Of a stretch of DNA of 64,000 nucleotides, positions 1 to 7,996 are shown piece by piece. The position numbers and the translations under genes were made by a program. The stretch's first letter is position 1. Every line of letters starts with the position of its first letter. The stretch covers positions 81,033 through 145,032 of the forward strand of contig JAJTWZ010000004.1 in the NCBI GenBank assembly GCA_021463145.1, in the 5' to 3' direction. The notes under the pieces are model-generated. The model was not told the origin of the DNA. It searched no databases and saw only the letters and a list, made by a program, of their open reading frames with translations. The stretch comes from Blastocatellia bacterium. GTDB lineage: Bacteria; Acidobacteriota; Blastocatellia; UBA7656; JADIYM01.

Positions 1-1
1 G

Positions 2-31
2 AATCGCATCAAACAGCTCGTGACCGAATAG
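2..31 (+). CDS. 3' end of an unidentified gene
   Basis: The second forward frame reads nine codons (NRIKQLVTE) and then a TAG stop at 29-31. It is followed at once by a GC hairpin and by a gene converging from the other strand, as expected for a gene end. Nine residues are too few to name a product, and the frame could be open by chance. Confidence 0.35.
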   Translation, partial: NRIKQLVTE

Positions 32-42
32 CGGCCGTTCGC

Positions 43-58
43 GCCCCGAACCCGGGGC
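43..58. terminator. GC hairpin between convergent genes
   Basis: GCCCCG and CGGGGC form a perfect 6-bp stem around the tetraloop AACC. It lies between the putative gene end at 31 and the convergent HEAT gene ending at 78. No T-run follows on either strand, so it is a weak or Rho-assisted terminator at best. Confidence 0.3.
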
Positions 59-77
59 CAGGCGAGACGCAGGCCGT

Positions 78-887
78 TCAGTGCTCGCGCTGGCCGGGCC
101 TCGGATTGATGTAGCGGTCGACGATCTGGCGAACCGAAGGATCGGGGTCTTCGACGGCCATCGCTTCCAGTCTCGGACGCGGCCGCGGGTCGCCGATTCG
201 GAGGAGCGCGCGGGCGGCCGCACGCCGCAGCAATGCTTCCGGCGCGTCGAGCGCCGCGACGAGTGCTTCTACCGAACGAGAATCCTTGAGCGTACCAAGC
301 GAAGCGGCGGCGTAGCTGCGCACGAACGCAGACTCGCCGGATCGCGACAGGAGCGTCGAAAGGAGCGGGACGGCGCGCGAGTCCTGCAGTTTACCGAGCG
401 CAGTCGCCGCAGCACGGCGAACCGGCTCTTCGGCGTCGTCGAGCAGTTGCGCCATCTGCTCGAACGCATCCGAAGCGCGGCATTCGGCGAGCGCGACGAC
501 GGCCCGCGCGCGTCGCCAGGGATTCGAATCGGCGAGCGCCAGGACGAGCCGGCCGACGGGCGGGGGCGAGAGCCGGCCGAGCGCCGTCGACGCTGCCGTT
601 CCCGCGTTGAACGGATCGGAAAGCGCGGCAACGAGTGCTTCCGTGGCGGCAGGGTCGCCGATGTGTCCCAGCGCGACCGCCGCTGCTGCGCGCGCCGTGT
701 GCTCGGGATTGGTCTCGTCCGAGGCATCCGTTGGACGAAGGAGCAGAACGCAGAGCGCTTCGACAGCCTCCCGTGATTCCGATTCGCCGAGCGCCCGCGC
801 CGCTTCACGGCGGACGTGCGGGTCGTCGTGAGCGAGTTGCTCGATCCACTGGGCCGTTGTCGTCACCGCGCGATCATACGAGAGCAT
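78..887 (-). CDS. HEAT-repeat protein
   Basis: A soluble protein of about 269 residues built almost entirely of HEAT (PBS-lyase-like) repeats. About seven units carry the pattern VRREAARALG, AAAAVALGHIGDPAA, VRRAAATALGKL and LRRAAARALLRIGD. Such solenoids act as protein-binding scaffolds. No catalytic residues, signal peptide or membrane segment are visible, and its partner is unknown. An upstream frame continues to 971, but the residues before MLSYDRA are Arg-rich and repeat-free, so the ATG at 887 was preferred. Its ribosome-binding site is poor (AGGAA almost touching the ATG). It is divergent from the LysM gene, with about 100 bp between the two starts. Confidence 0.75.
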   Translation of the reverse strand: MLSYDRAVTTTAQWIEQLAHDDPHVRREAARALGESESREAVEALCVLLLRPTDASDETNPEHTARAAAAVALGHIGDPAATEALVAALSDPFNAGTAASTALGRLSPPPVGRLVLALADSNPWRRARAVVALAECRASDAFEQMAQLLDDAEEPVRRAAATALGKLQDSRAVPLLSTLLSRSGESAFVRSYAAASLGTLKDSRSVEALVAALDAPEALLRRAAARALLRIGDPRPRPRLEAMAVEDPDPSVRQIVDRYINPRPGQREH

Positions 888-988
888 TTCCTGAAGGACC
901 AACACGCAACCTTCTACCCGTTTCGCTCGATCATGTGGGCGAGCAGGCCGCGACGGCGCCGCGCGAAACATTGCTCAGGAGAATCGTC

Positions 989-1921
989 ATGCTGGAATCA
1001 GTTCCACCTGCGGCCGGGGGCGTGTCACCGCCACCCGATCCCGCCGCGTACCTCTACGTCGTCCGAATCGGCGACACGCTCGAGTCCGTGCTCGAGCGTC
1101 ACGGTCTGCGCACCGATGCCGACAGACGCGCGTTCTTCGACGCGAATCCCGGGCTCAATTCGAATGGACAGCTTACGCCAGGACAGGTGGTTCGAATCCC
1201 ACCGTCGCCGGTGGCCGCTTCCACAACTTTCAACCCGAATATTCAGACTTCCTGGACCAACGGCTATGGGCGAAATCTCGCCGGTCAGAATCGCTACAAC
1301 GACGCCCTGCAAGCTGCGCAGAAGCGGTGGCCGGGGGTCGATCCGCTCATCCTGAAGTCGATACTCGCGCAGGAGACGGGCTTCCGCGAGCAGGCGTTCG
1401 CTGCGAATCCCCACGGCTATGCAGGTGTCGCCCAGCTTGGCATCGACGAGGCCCACGAAGCCGGGCTCGATACCGGGCGGTCGAGAATGGGAAGGAACGG
1501 GCGGGCGCCGTTCTACGATCGTGCTGCGGACGAACGATTCGATCCTGCCAAGGCTATCCCGGCCGCGGCTGTGATCCTCCGTAACAAGGAACGCGCGCTG
1601 GAGTCAGGCGCCAGGACTCGGTCCGGTGTCCGGCTTCACGGGTACTCGTTCTATGGCGAACCACGTGGCGACGATCGCTGGCGGCTGGCGGCAGCGGCTT
1701 ACAACGGAGGGCAGGGCACCATCCTCCGGGCGATGCGTCATGCGTACGGCGAGACGCCCCCCGGCCAGGTCCGCTGGAACGACCTGTTGCGATCGCCCAC
1801 CGGCAACATTCGCGATAGCCCCCTCTGGAGGGCCATAGCCGAAGTCGGAATGAACCCGGCGTCCAAGTACCGGGAAATCGCCGAGTACGCGGCCAATGTA
1901 GTCGCCCGCGCCCGTCAGTAG
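989..1921 (+). CDS. LysM domain lytic transglycosylase-like protein
   Basis: A 310-residue peptidoglycan-acting protein. A LysM domain (about residues 21-72, VVRIGDTLESVL to GQVVRIP) should bind glycan strands. A lysozyme-like SLT domain follows, with the catalytic glutamate in AQETGF (E129) and the typical AAAYNGG motif further on. The start was chosen at ATG 989 because CAGGAGA lies about 8 bases upstream; the frame extends further back, but only as the reverse shadow of the HEAT gene. No signal peptide is visible, which is odd for a wall enzyme: either export is non-classical or the substrate is reached in another way. Expected action is non-hydrolytic cleavage of MurNAc-GlcNAc bonds. Confidence 0.85.
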   Translation: MLESVPPAAGGVSPPPDPAAYLYVVRIGDTLESVLERHGLRTDADRRAFFDANPGLNSNGQLTPGQVVRIPPSPVAASTTFNPNIQTSWTNGYGRNLAGQNRYNDALQAAQKRWPGVDPLILKSILAQETGFREQAFAANPHGYAGVAQLGIDEAHEAGLDTGRSRMGRNGRAPFYDRAADERFDPAKAIPAAAVILRNKERALESGARTRSGVRLHGYSFYGEPRGDDRWRLAAAAYNGGQGTILRAMRHAYGETPPGQVRWNDLLRSPTGNIRDSPLWRAIAEVGMNPASKYREIAEYAANVVARARQ

Positions 1922-1932
1922 CCGCCCACGGC

Positions 1933-1970
1933 AAAAATGGGGCCCGCACGAATTGCTCCGTACGGGCCCC
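1933..1970 (-). terminator. Rho-independent terminator for the secreted protein gene
   Basis: An inverted repeat at 1939-1970 has eight consecutive pairs (GGGGCCCG with CGGGCCCC), one mismatch and three more pairs around an 8-base loop. Read on the minus strand, the stem is followed by ATTTTTG, a good T-run. It sits 27 bases beyond the stop of the gene at 1997-3205 and may also slow transcription arriving from the LysM gene. Confidence 0.75.
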
Positions 1971-1996
1971 TCGAGACTGGACGCAGTCCGAAAGTC

Positions 1997-3205
1997 TCAG
2001 CGGTTCCAGTTGGCGCTGACGGACTGATTGCCGTTGTCGGCAATCAGAACTTCGTCACGCATTGCGGTCCACCGGCGAATTATCGATTCGGCGCGGTTCG
2101 ATCGCGCGCGTGCCGCTGCGCGGTCGACCGAGCGCGCCTGTTCGATGACAATGTCGGTGGCGCCTTCGATACCCTGCACATCGTCGGTCGTCCGGATCAG
2201 TTGCGTGTACAGCCTGGTTGCCGATGCCAGTGAGTTGAGCGCGAAAAGTAGTTCCACCTCGTTCTCACGATAGTTGCGCGACGTGAAGGTCACCTGACCA
2301 GTGAAGAAGCTGTAACGCACTCCGAGCATCTTCGCGTAGTCGTAGAGCAACGACTGGACCTTCTTCTCAATCGCGGCGGCCTCTGAAGCCGTAATGGTCC
2401 CGGAGCCGATGCTGTTCGAACGGATCACGATGTCGTTGCCGAGGCTGTGTACGACGATCTCGTTGATGCCGCGCCACTCGACCGGCGCGAGTGTGACGAC
2501 GAGTTCGTTCACGCCTCGCACGTAGCCCGCGCGGGTGCCGTTGACGAATATGTGCACCACGTCGCCACGCCGTTCGTGCGTTTCCGTCAGCCTGAACACG
2601 TTGGTGTTCTGGGCGACGATCCGGACGAACATCTGTCCGGCGCGCGTCGACGCGGTAGCCGACAGAATGCGGACGTTCGATGCCGGGGGATCGGTCTGTC
2701 CGTAAAAATCACTGTCGACCACGAACGACCGATCGAGGACGAATTTCAGTTCGGTTCCGCGTCGAAGATTGTCGATGGTGTCCATCGGTTCGCCAGCGGG
2801 AGTCGTCAGGCCGCCGGTGACCGTCACAGAGGCGCCCGTCTGCGACTCGAGCCGATCGAAGGCCACGGTCACGCCACTCGATGTTCCCCAGGCCTTCGCG
2901 GCCGTGACCTCTTGTACGCTGCCCTTGAGGGTCGTGCCCGTGGGAATGACGACCGTGTCCTTGATACGGATTGGAGCGATGACGGTGGCGCGAACGGCGT
3001 CGCCCTCGCGAGCCGAGCCCGATTCGATCGTCGAGTCCATTTTCACGGCGATGGTCGTACCCGAAGGAACCGTGACACGATCGCCAATCTGTGCCGAGGA
3101 CGACGGCGCTATCATTCCGAGCGCCATCGTAAGACCAATCGCCAGAACCGCGGCGCGTCGCGCCGCTTTCTGAACGACGTTCGTCGAAGTGTGTGTGAAG
3201 TTCAT
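1997..3205 (-). CDS. secreted protein of unknown function
   Basis: A 402-residue protein. The N-terminus has a signal peptide (Arg-rich start, hydrophobic core near residues 17-33, cleavage likely after SSSA). The first half is rich in beta-strand patterns with two similar motifs, VTVPSGTTIAVKM and VVIPTGTTLKGSV, which may form a repeated beta-sandwich unit. The second half contains another beta-rich region (about 185-265) and a helical C-terminal region of about 135 residues. The start is well supported by GGAGGTGA seven bases before the ATG. It stands alone, with a strong terminator behind it and 240 bp free in front. I recognise no family, catalytic motif or lipobox. A periplasmic or surface role is inferred only from the signal peptide. 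Confidence 0.75.
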   Translation of the reverse strand: MNFTHTSTNVVQKAARRAAVLAIGLTMALGMIAPSSSAQIGDRVTVPSGTTIAVKMDSTIESGSAREGDAVRATVIAPIRIKDTVVIPTGTTLKGSVQEVTAAKAWGTSSGVTVAFDRLESQTGASVTVTGGLTTPAGEPMDTIDNLRRGTELKFVLDRSFVVDSDFYGQTDPPASNVRILSATASTRAGQMFVRIVAQNTNVFRLTETHERRGDVVHIFVNGTRAGYVRGVNELVVTLAPVEWRGINEIVVHSLGNDIVIRSNSIGSGTITASEAAAIEKKVQSLLYDYAKMLGVRYSFFTGQVTFTSRNYRENEVELLFALNSLASATRLYTQLIRTTDDVQGIEGATDIVIEQARSVDRAAARARSNRAESIIRRWTAMRDEVLIADNGNQSVSANWNR

Positions 3206-3445
3206 GATCGAGTCACCTCCGCAGGGTTTCGGGGCTCATCGGCAAGTAGCCGGTGTGCTGCCCGCGCGCCGCAGTGCGAATACCGTGCCAGAGAACGAAA
3301 TGCCCGGTATGCCGCGCGATATGATCACGCCCTGCGTACGAAGCGCCGGTTTCCGGCGTACGCCGGCCACGAGCGGCCCATACCATATGGTCGAGCCGTT
3401 GCACGCAAGCGGCCCGCCACATCCGCCGGTCGAGCGCCGTTCAGT

Positions 3446-5647
3446 TCACGCGTGATGCGTCAGGTCCGAGACTCCGAACTCGCGAAGCGCGCTCTTCAGA
3501 TCGACCGAAACACCGGTTCGAAGTGACTCGAGGATCGCGAAAGTCGTAAGAGTGGTCGCGATCTGCGAGTCGAGCGGGATGGGCGACGGGCCGCCAGACC
3601 GCACGGAGTCCACGAACGAAGAGACCTCCGCCGCGTGCCCCTTGTCCTGGGGGCCGCCTTTGAGTTTCTCCTCGCGTCCCTCGCGATACACCGACGCGGA
3701 CTTGAAATCGTCGAGCACTGCAGACGAGCCGTCGGCGAAGATCTCGTAGCGCTCCTTCGCCATTCTCTTGTCGCCAAGGGCGACGTAGACGATCGTTCCG
3801 ACCGACCCGTCCGACATCTCGAGCGAAACTACCAGGCTATCGGCGTCCGTCTCCCTGCCGTTTCCCGAACGAACGGAGACTGCTCCGGCGCGCGCTGGCG
3901 TCGATCCGGTCATGTACTGAACGAAGTCCACGAAGTGGCAGACCTCGCCTACTACCCGGCCTCCGCCTTCCACCGGGTCCTGCGACCAGTGCTCCCGAGG
4001 AACGAAGCCGGCGTTGATGCGCACACTTACGACCATCGGGCCGACACGTCCAGCGAATCTGTCCCTGACCTGGCGAGCCAGCGGTGCGAAGCGACGATTG
4101 AAGCCGGTCAGAAGTGGACGTCCGCTGGCACGAGCTGCATCGACGACGAGCCTGAGACCGTCCGTGTCGAGAGCCAAGGGCTTTTCGACGAACACGGCCT
4201 TTCCTGCCGCAAGGGCCCGCGCGGCGAGCGATGAGTGGAGGTTGTGCCGTGTCGCCACGAAAACGCACGAAGTCGACGAGTCATCGAGAATCTGCTCGAT
4301 GCCCGAGGACATGAACGCGAACTGAAACTTGTCGGCGACACTGCGCGCCGTAAGTCCCGACGAGGTTGCGACGCCGGTGAGCCGGACCCGGTCGAGGCGC
4401 TTGAGCGGCGGCAGCAGGCTCGCGGTCGCAAAGTTCCCGGCACCAACGAAGGCGACGCCGACGTCGCCAGGTATGGAAGCCGATTTCGCACTTGAATGCT
4501 CCACGCGCTCTGAAAGCGCGGGAGCTCCCGAGTATTCGAGGAGGATCCCGCAAGGCGAATCGCCTGCCTTGCCAAGCACCACGTCATATGCGGCGACCGC
4601 CTCTTCAAGTGGAAACCGGTGCGTCGTCAGGTGCGACATCGCGATTCGACCGGATGCAAGCAACTCGATGAAGGACGACATGTTGCGCCCTTCGGTCCAG
4701 CGCACGTAGCTGACCGGGTAGTCGATACCGTGTTCCTCGTAGGAGGGGTCATACCGGCCAGGCCCGTACGACCTGGACATGCGCACGTCAAGTTCCTTCT
4801 CGTAATACGGTGAACGAGGCACGTCCATCGGCACAAGCCCGACGACGACGACGCGCGCTCGCATCCTCGCGATGCGTCCGGCCAGTTCGATCGGGTCGTT
4901 AGATTTCGCGCTCGCGGTAATCACCACCGCATCCGCGCCGACGCCGCCGGTGAAAGCGTCAATCTGCCGCTCGACGTCTTCCTTTCGGATGATTGCCAGA
5001 TCCGCCCCTGACACGACGGCGCGAGCAACGGTGGCCGGATCCAGGTCGACACCGGCTACGCGACAGCCCGAGGCGCGAAGCAACTGCACCGTTATCTGTC
5101 CAATGAGGCCGAGGCCGATCACGACGACCGTCTCGCCGAGCCGCGCATCGGCTTGACGCACGCCCTGCATCGCAATCGCGCCAATCGTCGTGTACGCCGC
5201 ATCGTCGAACGAAACCGAGTCAGGAAGGGGAGTGCAGAGGTTGCGAGGAACGAAAATGAGCTCGGCGTGGTTTGCGTACGTCGCTCCGGCGCAGGCAACG
5301 CGGTCGCCGACGTGCAGGTCAGTGACGCCTTCGCCGACGGCCGCAACTACCCCGGCCGCGCTGTATCCGAAGGGCTTGAGCGACTCGAGCCGGGTCCGAA
5401 CCTTGAGGACCGTAGCGCCGAGTCCTTCCTTCCTGACGTTGTCGACAACTTGTTTGACCAGGTCCGGACGTTGGCGAGCCTTGCCGAGGAGTGAACTCTG
5501 CCCCACCGAGACGGTGCCGCGTTCCGTTCCAGCGCTGATGAGTGACCTCGAGGTCTGCACGAGCACGCCACCGGGCCTGCAGGCCGGAGGCGGCACATCG
5601 CCGACGCTCACCTCTCCCGACTTGAAATTCTGGAAGACCTGCTTCAT
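3446..5647 (-). CDS. bi-domain oxidoreductase (zinc-type ADH fused to Gfo/Idh/MocA)
   Basis: A 733-residue fusion of two oxidoreductases. Residues 1-375 resemble the zinc-containing alcohol dehydrogenase (MDR) superfamily, with a Rossmann motif in VVVIGLGLIGQ. Residues from about 390 are a Gfo/Idh/MocA dehydrogenase, with VAFVGAGNFA and the conserved EKPLAL lysine motif. Both halves should bind NAD(P). This fused architecture is known from polysaccharide and sugar-modification clusters, so a sugar-nucleotide or glycan substrate is likely but not shown. The usual partners (heparinase-like and glycosyltransferase genes) are not beside it. It lies 42 bases behind the zinc-ribbon repeat gene, so co-transcription with it is plausible. 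Confidence 0.88.
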   Translation of the reverse strand: MKQVFQNFKSGEVSVGDVPPPACRPGGVLVQTSRSLISAGTERGTVSVGQSSLLGKARQRPDLVKQVVDNVRKEGLGATVLKVRTRLESLKPFGYSAAGVVAAVGEGVTDLHVGDRVACAGATYANHAELIFVPRNLCTPLPDSVSFDDAAYTTIGAIAMQGVRQADARLGETVVVIGLGLIGQITVQLLRASGCRVAGVDLDPATVARAVVSGADLAIIRKEDVERQIDAFTGGVGADAVVITASAKSNDPIELAGRIARMRARVVVVGLVPMDVPRSPYYEKELDVRMSRSYGPGRYDPSYEEHGIDYPVSYVRWTEGRNMSSFIELLASGRIAMSHLTTHRFPLEEAVAAYDVVLGKAGDSPCGILLEYSGAPALSERVEHSSAKSASIPGDVGVAFVGAGNFATASLLPPLKRLDRVRLTGVATSSGLTARSVADKFQFAFMSSGIEQILDDSSTSCVFVATRHNLHSSLAARALAAGKAVFVEKPLALDTDGLRLVVDAARASGRPLLTGFNRRFAPLARQVRDRFAGRVGPMVVSVRINAGFVPREHWSQDPVEGGGRVVGEVCHFVDFVQYMTGSTPARAGAVSVRSGNGRETDADSLVVSLEMSDGSVGTIVYVALGDKRMAKERYEIFADGSSAVLDDFKSASVYREGREEKLKGGPQDKGHAAEVSSFVDSVRSGGPSPIPLDSQIATTLTTFAILESLRTGVSVDLKSALREFGVSDLTHHA

Positions 5648-5689
5648 CGAGCCGTGGATCGCGCGCGAACGTACAGGGTCATCGAGATC

Positions 5690-6688
5690 CTAGGCCGACG
5701 GCGCGTAGTTCGCGCGACGTTCGTGGCGGAACGCCTGAAGAACCTTGTGGACCTGTCGCGGCTTCAACGATCCGCCGAGCGACTCGGCAATGGTCTGGTG
5801 CAGCCCCTTGTCGGGCGGGGTTGTCGACTCCAGATAGGACAGATACTGCCGGACGATTTCGTCGCGATGCTCAGGTGCCGGATCCGGAACCGCCTCGAAC
5901 GCCCGGGGATCGTCGTGAAGTACGTCAATCCATCGAAGAACCTGCCACCTGTTTGCATAACCGAGCGAGTCGGCAAGGGTCTGCGGCAATTCGTCGAGAC
6001 TGTGCTCGCGTGCCTGAATCGCCAACCAGTAGGCCCGCTCGATCTCGAAGAGCTGCTGGCGCGAGAGCCTGGGCGTCGGACTGGCGGCATCCTGCTTCCG
6101 GGCCAGGTCGCGCACGGCGAGGATGACTTCCTTGATAGGTACGTTGAGCTGCGTTGCGATCGCACGGCGGCGGCCACCGGCCGGACGCTCGTGCCGCTCG
6201 ACCATGTCCCGGTAGATCGCCCACGCCTGCTCGCGAAGCTCCGGCGTCAGATGAGCCATCTTCGCCGTGACGTCCTGGATGACTTCCGCCACCATCCAGC
6301 GTCGCACCCACAGCTTTTCCGCAATCGAGGCGTGCAGTTCGCGCAATGATTCGCTGCCGCCGTTGGCAAGCCCGAAGGCCTCGGTGATCTGTTGCCGGAT
6401 CTCGTCCGTGAGGTCGGTCGGCTTTGGCGGCCGTGGTCCCTTCTTGACCTTCTTGACGAGCACCGGCGACCGGGGGCGCGCGGCGTCGGCGACTGCCGCC
6501 CGGGGGCCTGCCTTTCGAACTTCGACCGCTGCCGGCCTGGCGGGCTTGCCGCCGGTCACGGGCGCGACTGCGGGATCGGCGACGCCCATTCGCTTCGAAC
6601 ACTTCGAGCAATACAGAGCATTGCGGTTCGGCGAAAAGAACGTGACGTTGCACAAATCACAGCTCTTTCGAAACTTCATTCCGGCCAT
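5690..6688 (-). CDS. zinc-ribbon protein with four HTH-like helical repeats
   Basis: A 332-residue protein of no recognised family. Cys10, Cys13, Cys27 and Cys30 form a CxxC-x13-CxxC zinc ribbon, followed by a basic Ala/Pro-rich linker (about 35-90). The rest falls into four related units (about 93-145, 147-199, 208-260 and 271-325). Each ends in a helix-turn-helix-like stretch such as IAEKLWVRRWMVAEVI, IATQLNVPIKEVILAV, LADSLGYANRWQVLRW or IAESLGGSLKPRQVHKVL. Nucleic-acid binding is inferred. The start at 6688 fits a promoter whose predicted transcription start lies about four bases upstream; ATG 6679 is also possible. The longer frame to 6886 would lie upstream of that promoter. Confidence 0.75.
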   Translation of the reverse strand: MAGMKFRKSCDLCNVTFFSPNRNALYCSKCSKRMGVADPAVAPVTGGKPARPAAVEVRKAGPRAAVADAARPRSPVLVKKVKKGPRPPKPTDLTDEIRQQITEAFGLANGGSESLRELHASIAEKLWVRRWMVAEVIQDVTAKMAHLTPELREQAWAIYRDMVERHERPAGGRRRAIATQLNVPIKEVILAVRDLARKQDAASPTPRLSRQQLFEIERAYWLAIQAREHSLDELPQTLADSLGYANRWQVLRWIDVLHDDPRAFEAVPDPAPEHRDEIVRQYLSYLESTTPPDKGLHQTIAESLGGSLKPRQVHKVLQAFRHERRANYAPSA

Positions 6689-6698
6689 AGCGGTGAAT

Positions 6699-6726
6699 AC
6701 TGTATCGAGCCCGTTTGGTCTGTCAA
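6699..6726 (-). promoter_or_regulatory. sigma70-like promoter of the zinc-ribbon repeat gene
   Basis: On the minus strand a perfect TTGACA (6721-6726) is followed after 16 bases by TACAGT (6699-6704). Transcription would start near 6692, only a few bases before ATG 6688, so the mRNA may be nearly leaderless. No ribosome-binding site is visible at that start, which agrees. Confidence 0.6.
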
Positions 6727-6812
6727 GGAATGGGAATTGAAGGAATACGGAGGCCTCGGGACAGCTTGAAACAGCGCCGAATCCGGCCGCTATCGGCAGG
6801 GACGAGGACTCG

Positions 6813-7970
6813 TCAGCTGTACTCGGTAACCTCGTCGTCGCCGTCGTCGTCCCGGCCCTCGGTCGCGCCGGTATCGCGCCCGTCAAGCGGGTCGGTGACT
6901 CGGACGGGAGCCGGCGCCGAAGAGTCCTCGATTATTCGCGACGCCTCGACGAGACGGGAGGAGCGGCGCTGCGGCTCCGCCCCGGGTTCGGGCATTATTG
7001 AAAGGTCGAGCTCGATCTCCTGCAAAACTTCGATGAGGTCGGTGATCGATCGATGACGGGCGTCCGGGTTGAGCTCGAGCGCCCTGAGCATCGACTGCTC
7101 CAGCGCGAGTGGAATGCCAAGTTCCTTGTTGAGCACCATCAGCGGCCTTGGATCCTCCGTGAGATAAACGGCCGCGTCGCCCTCGATTGCTGCATCCGAA
7201 AACGGAATCCAGCCACTGAGCATCTGGTAACAGAGCGCGCCGAGCGAGAAGATGTCGGTCCGGTCGTCAGCTTCGACACCGCGGCCAGTAACGATCTCGG
7301 GCGCGAAATAGTTGTCGTAGTTCTGCAGTCGCAAAGCTCCGGCCGGTGCGGTCAGGGCGCGCGCGTTGTGAATCCGGATAGTCGTCGCAAGGCCGAAGTC
7401 TGCGAGCTTGACCGTCACGCCTCTCTCGGACCGATCGACGATGAGCACGTTCTCGGGCGTGATGTTCCCGTGGACGAATCCGGAGTGGTGAGCGCCGGTC
7501 AGCACGTCCGCCACGCGCAGCAACGTGGAAACGACGAATGGCGGCTTGAGAGGCGCCTCGCCGGTTATGAGCTCGTCGAGCGGGATGCCGGGGAAGTCGG
7601 TGCTGAGCAGCGCGTATCGGCCATCTTCGAGCTGAATTGGAATGTAGTCACCCAGCACGTCCGGCTCTCGAAGGCCCTGAGCGAGTCTTTCGGAAAGCTG
7701 CAGTAGCGAGCCGAAGACCTTCGAATTGACAAGCCCGCGACGGAACAGCCTCAGCGCAAAAACCTGGCCTGGGTCGATCGCGTCTTCGACCCGGTACACC
7801 ACGCCGAAGCGGTCCGTTCTCATTCTCTCGACGACGCGAAGACTCTCGTTGACGACGACTCCGATCGGCAGATAAGTCTCCGTTGTGTGAGGAATCAGCG
7901 GAAATCCGTCTGCCTTGCAGAAGCGGACTTCGTCCACGTAGACGGTATTGCACTTTGGGCAGACTGGCAT
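6813..7970 (-). CDS. zinc-ribbon protein kinase-like protein, probably catalytically degenerate
   Basis: A 385-residue protein. Cys4, Cys7, Cys18 and Asp21 form a CPKC...FCKADG zinc-ribbon variant. A Ser/Thr kinase fold covers about 35-320. DFG (D191), the metal-binding Asn174 and the APE motif are kept. The invariant VAIK lysine is Arg74 (FALRL), the catalytic HRD reads HGN (Asn169 for Asp), and the glycine loop is not recognisable. These changes suggest a pseudokinase, although some lineages tolerate single substitutions. The last 65 residues are acidic and look disordered. No membrane segment is present. The gene starts 26 bases behind the YpdA-like gene and probably shares its transcript. 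Confidence 0.8.
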   Translation of the reverse strand: MPVCPKCNTVYVDEVRFCKADGFPLIPHTTETYLPIGVVVNESLRVVERMRTDRFGVVYRVEDAIDPGQVFALRLFRRGLVNSKVFGSLLQLSERLAQGLREPDVLGDYIPIQLEDGRYALLSTDFPGIPLDELITGEAPLKPPFVVSTLLRVADVLTGAHHSGFVHGNITPENVLIVDRSERGVTVKLADFGLATTIRIHNARALTAPAGALRLQNYDNYFAPEIVTGRGVEADDRTDIFSLGALCYQMLSGWIPFSDAAIEGDAAVYLTEDPRPLMVLNKELGIPLALEQSMLRALELNPDARHRSITDLIEVLQEIELDLSIMPEPGAEPQRRSSRLVEASRIIEDSSAPAPVRVTDPLDGRDTGATEGRDDDGDDEVTEYS

Positions 7971-7996
7971 TCTCGTCCTGGCGACCCTGGCCGCTC

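Noticed and set aside
1186..1203. A stretch identical in pattern to a tRNA T-arm (GGTGGTTCGAATCCCACC).
   Set aside because: It lies in frame within the LysM coding sequence (GQVVRIPP). No acceptor stem, D-arm or anticodon arm can be built around it.
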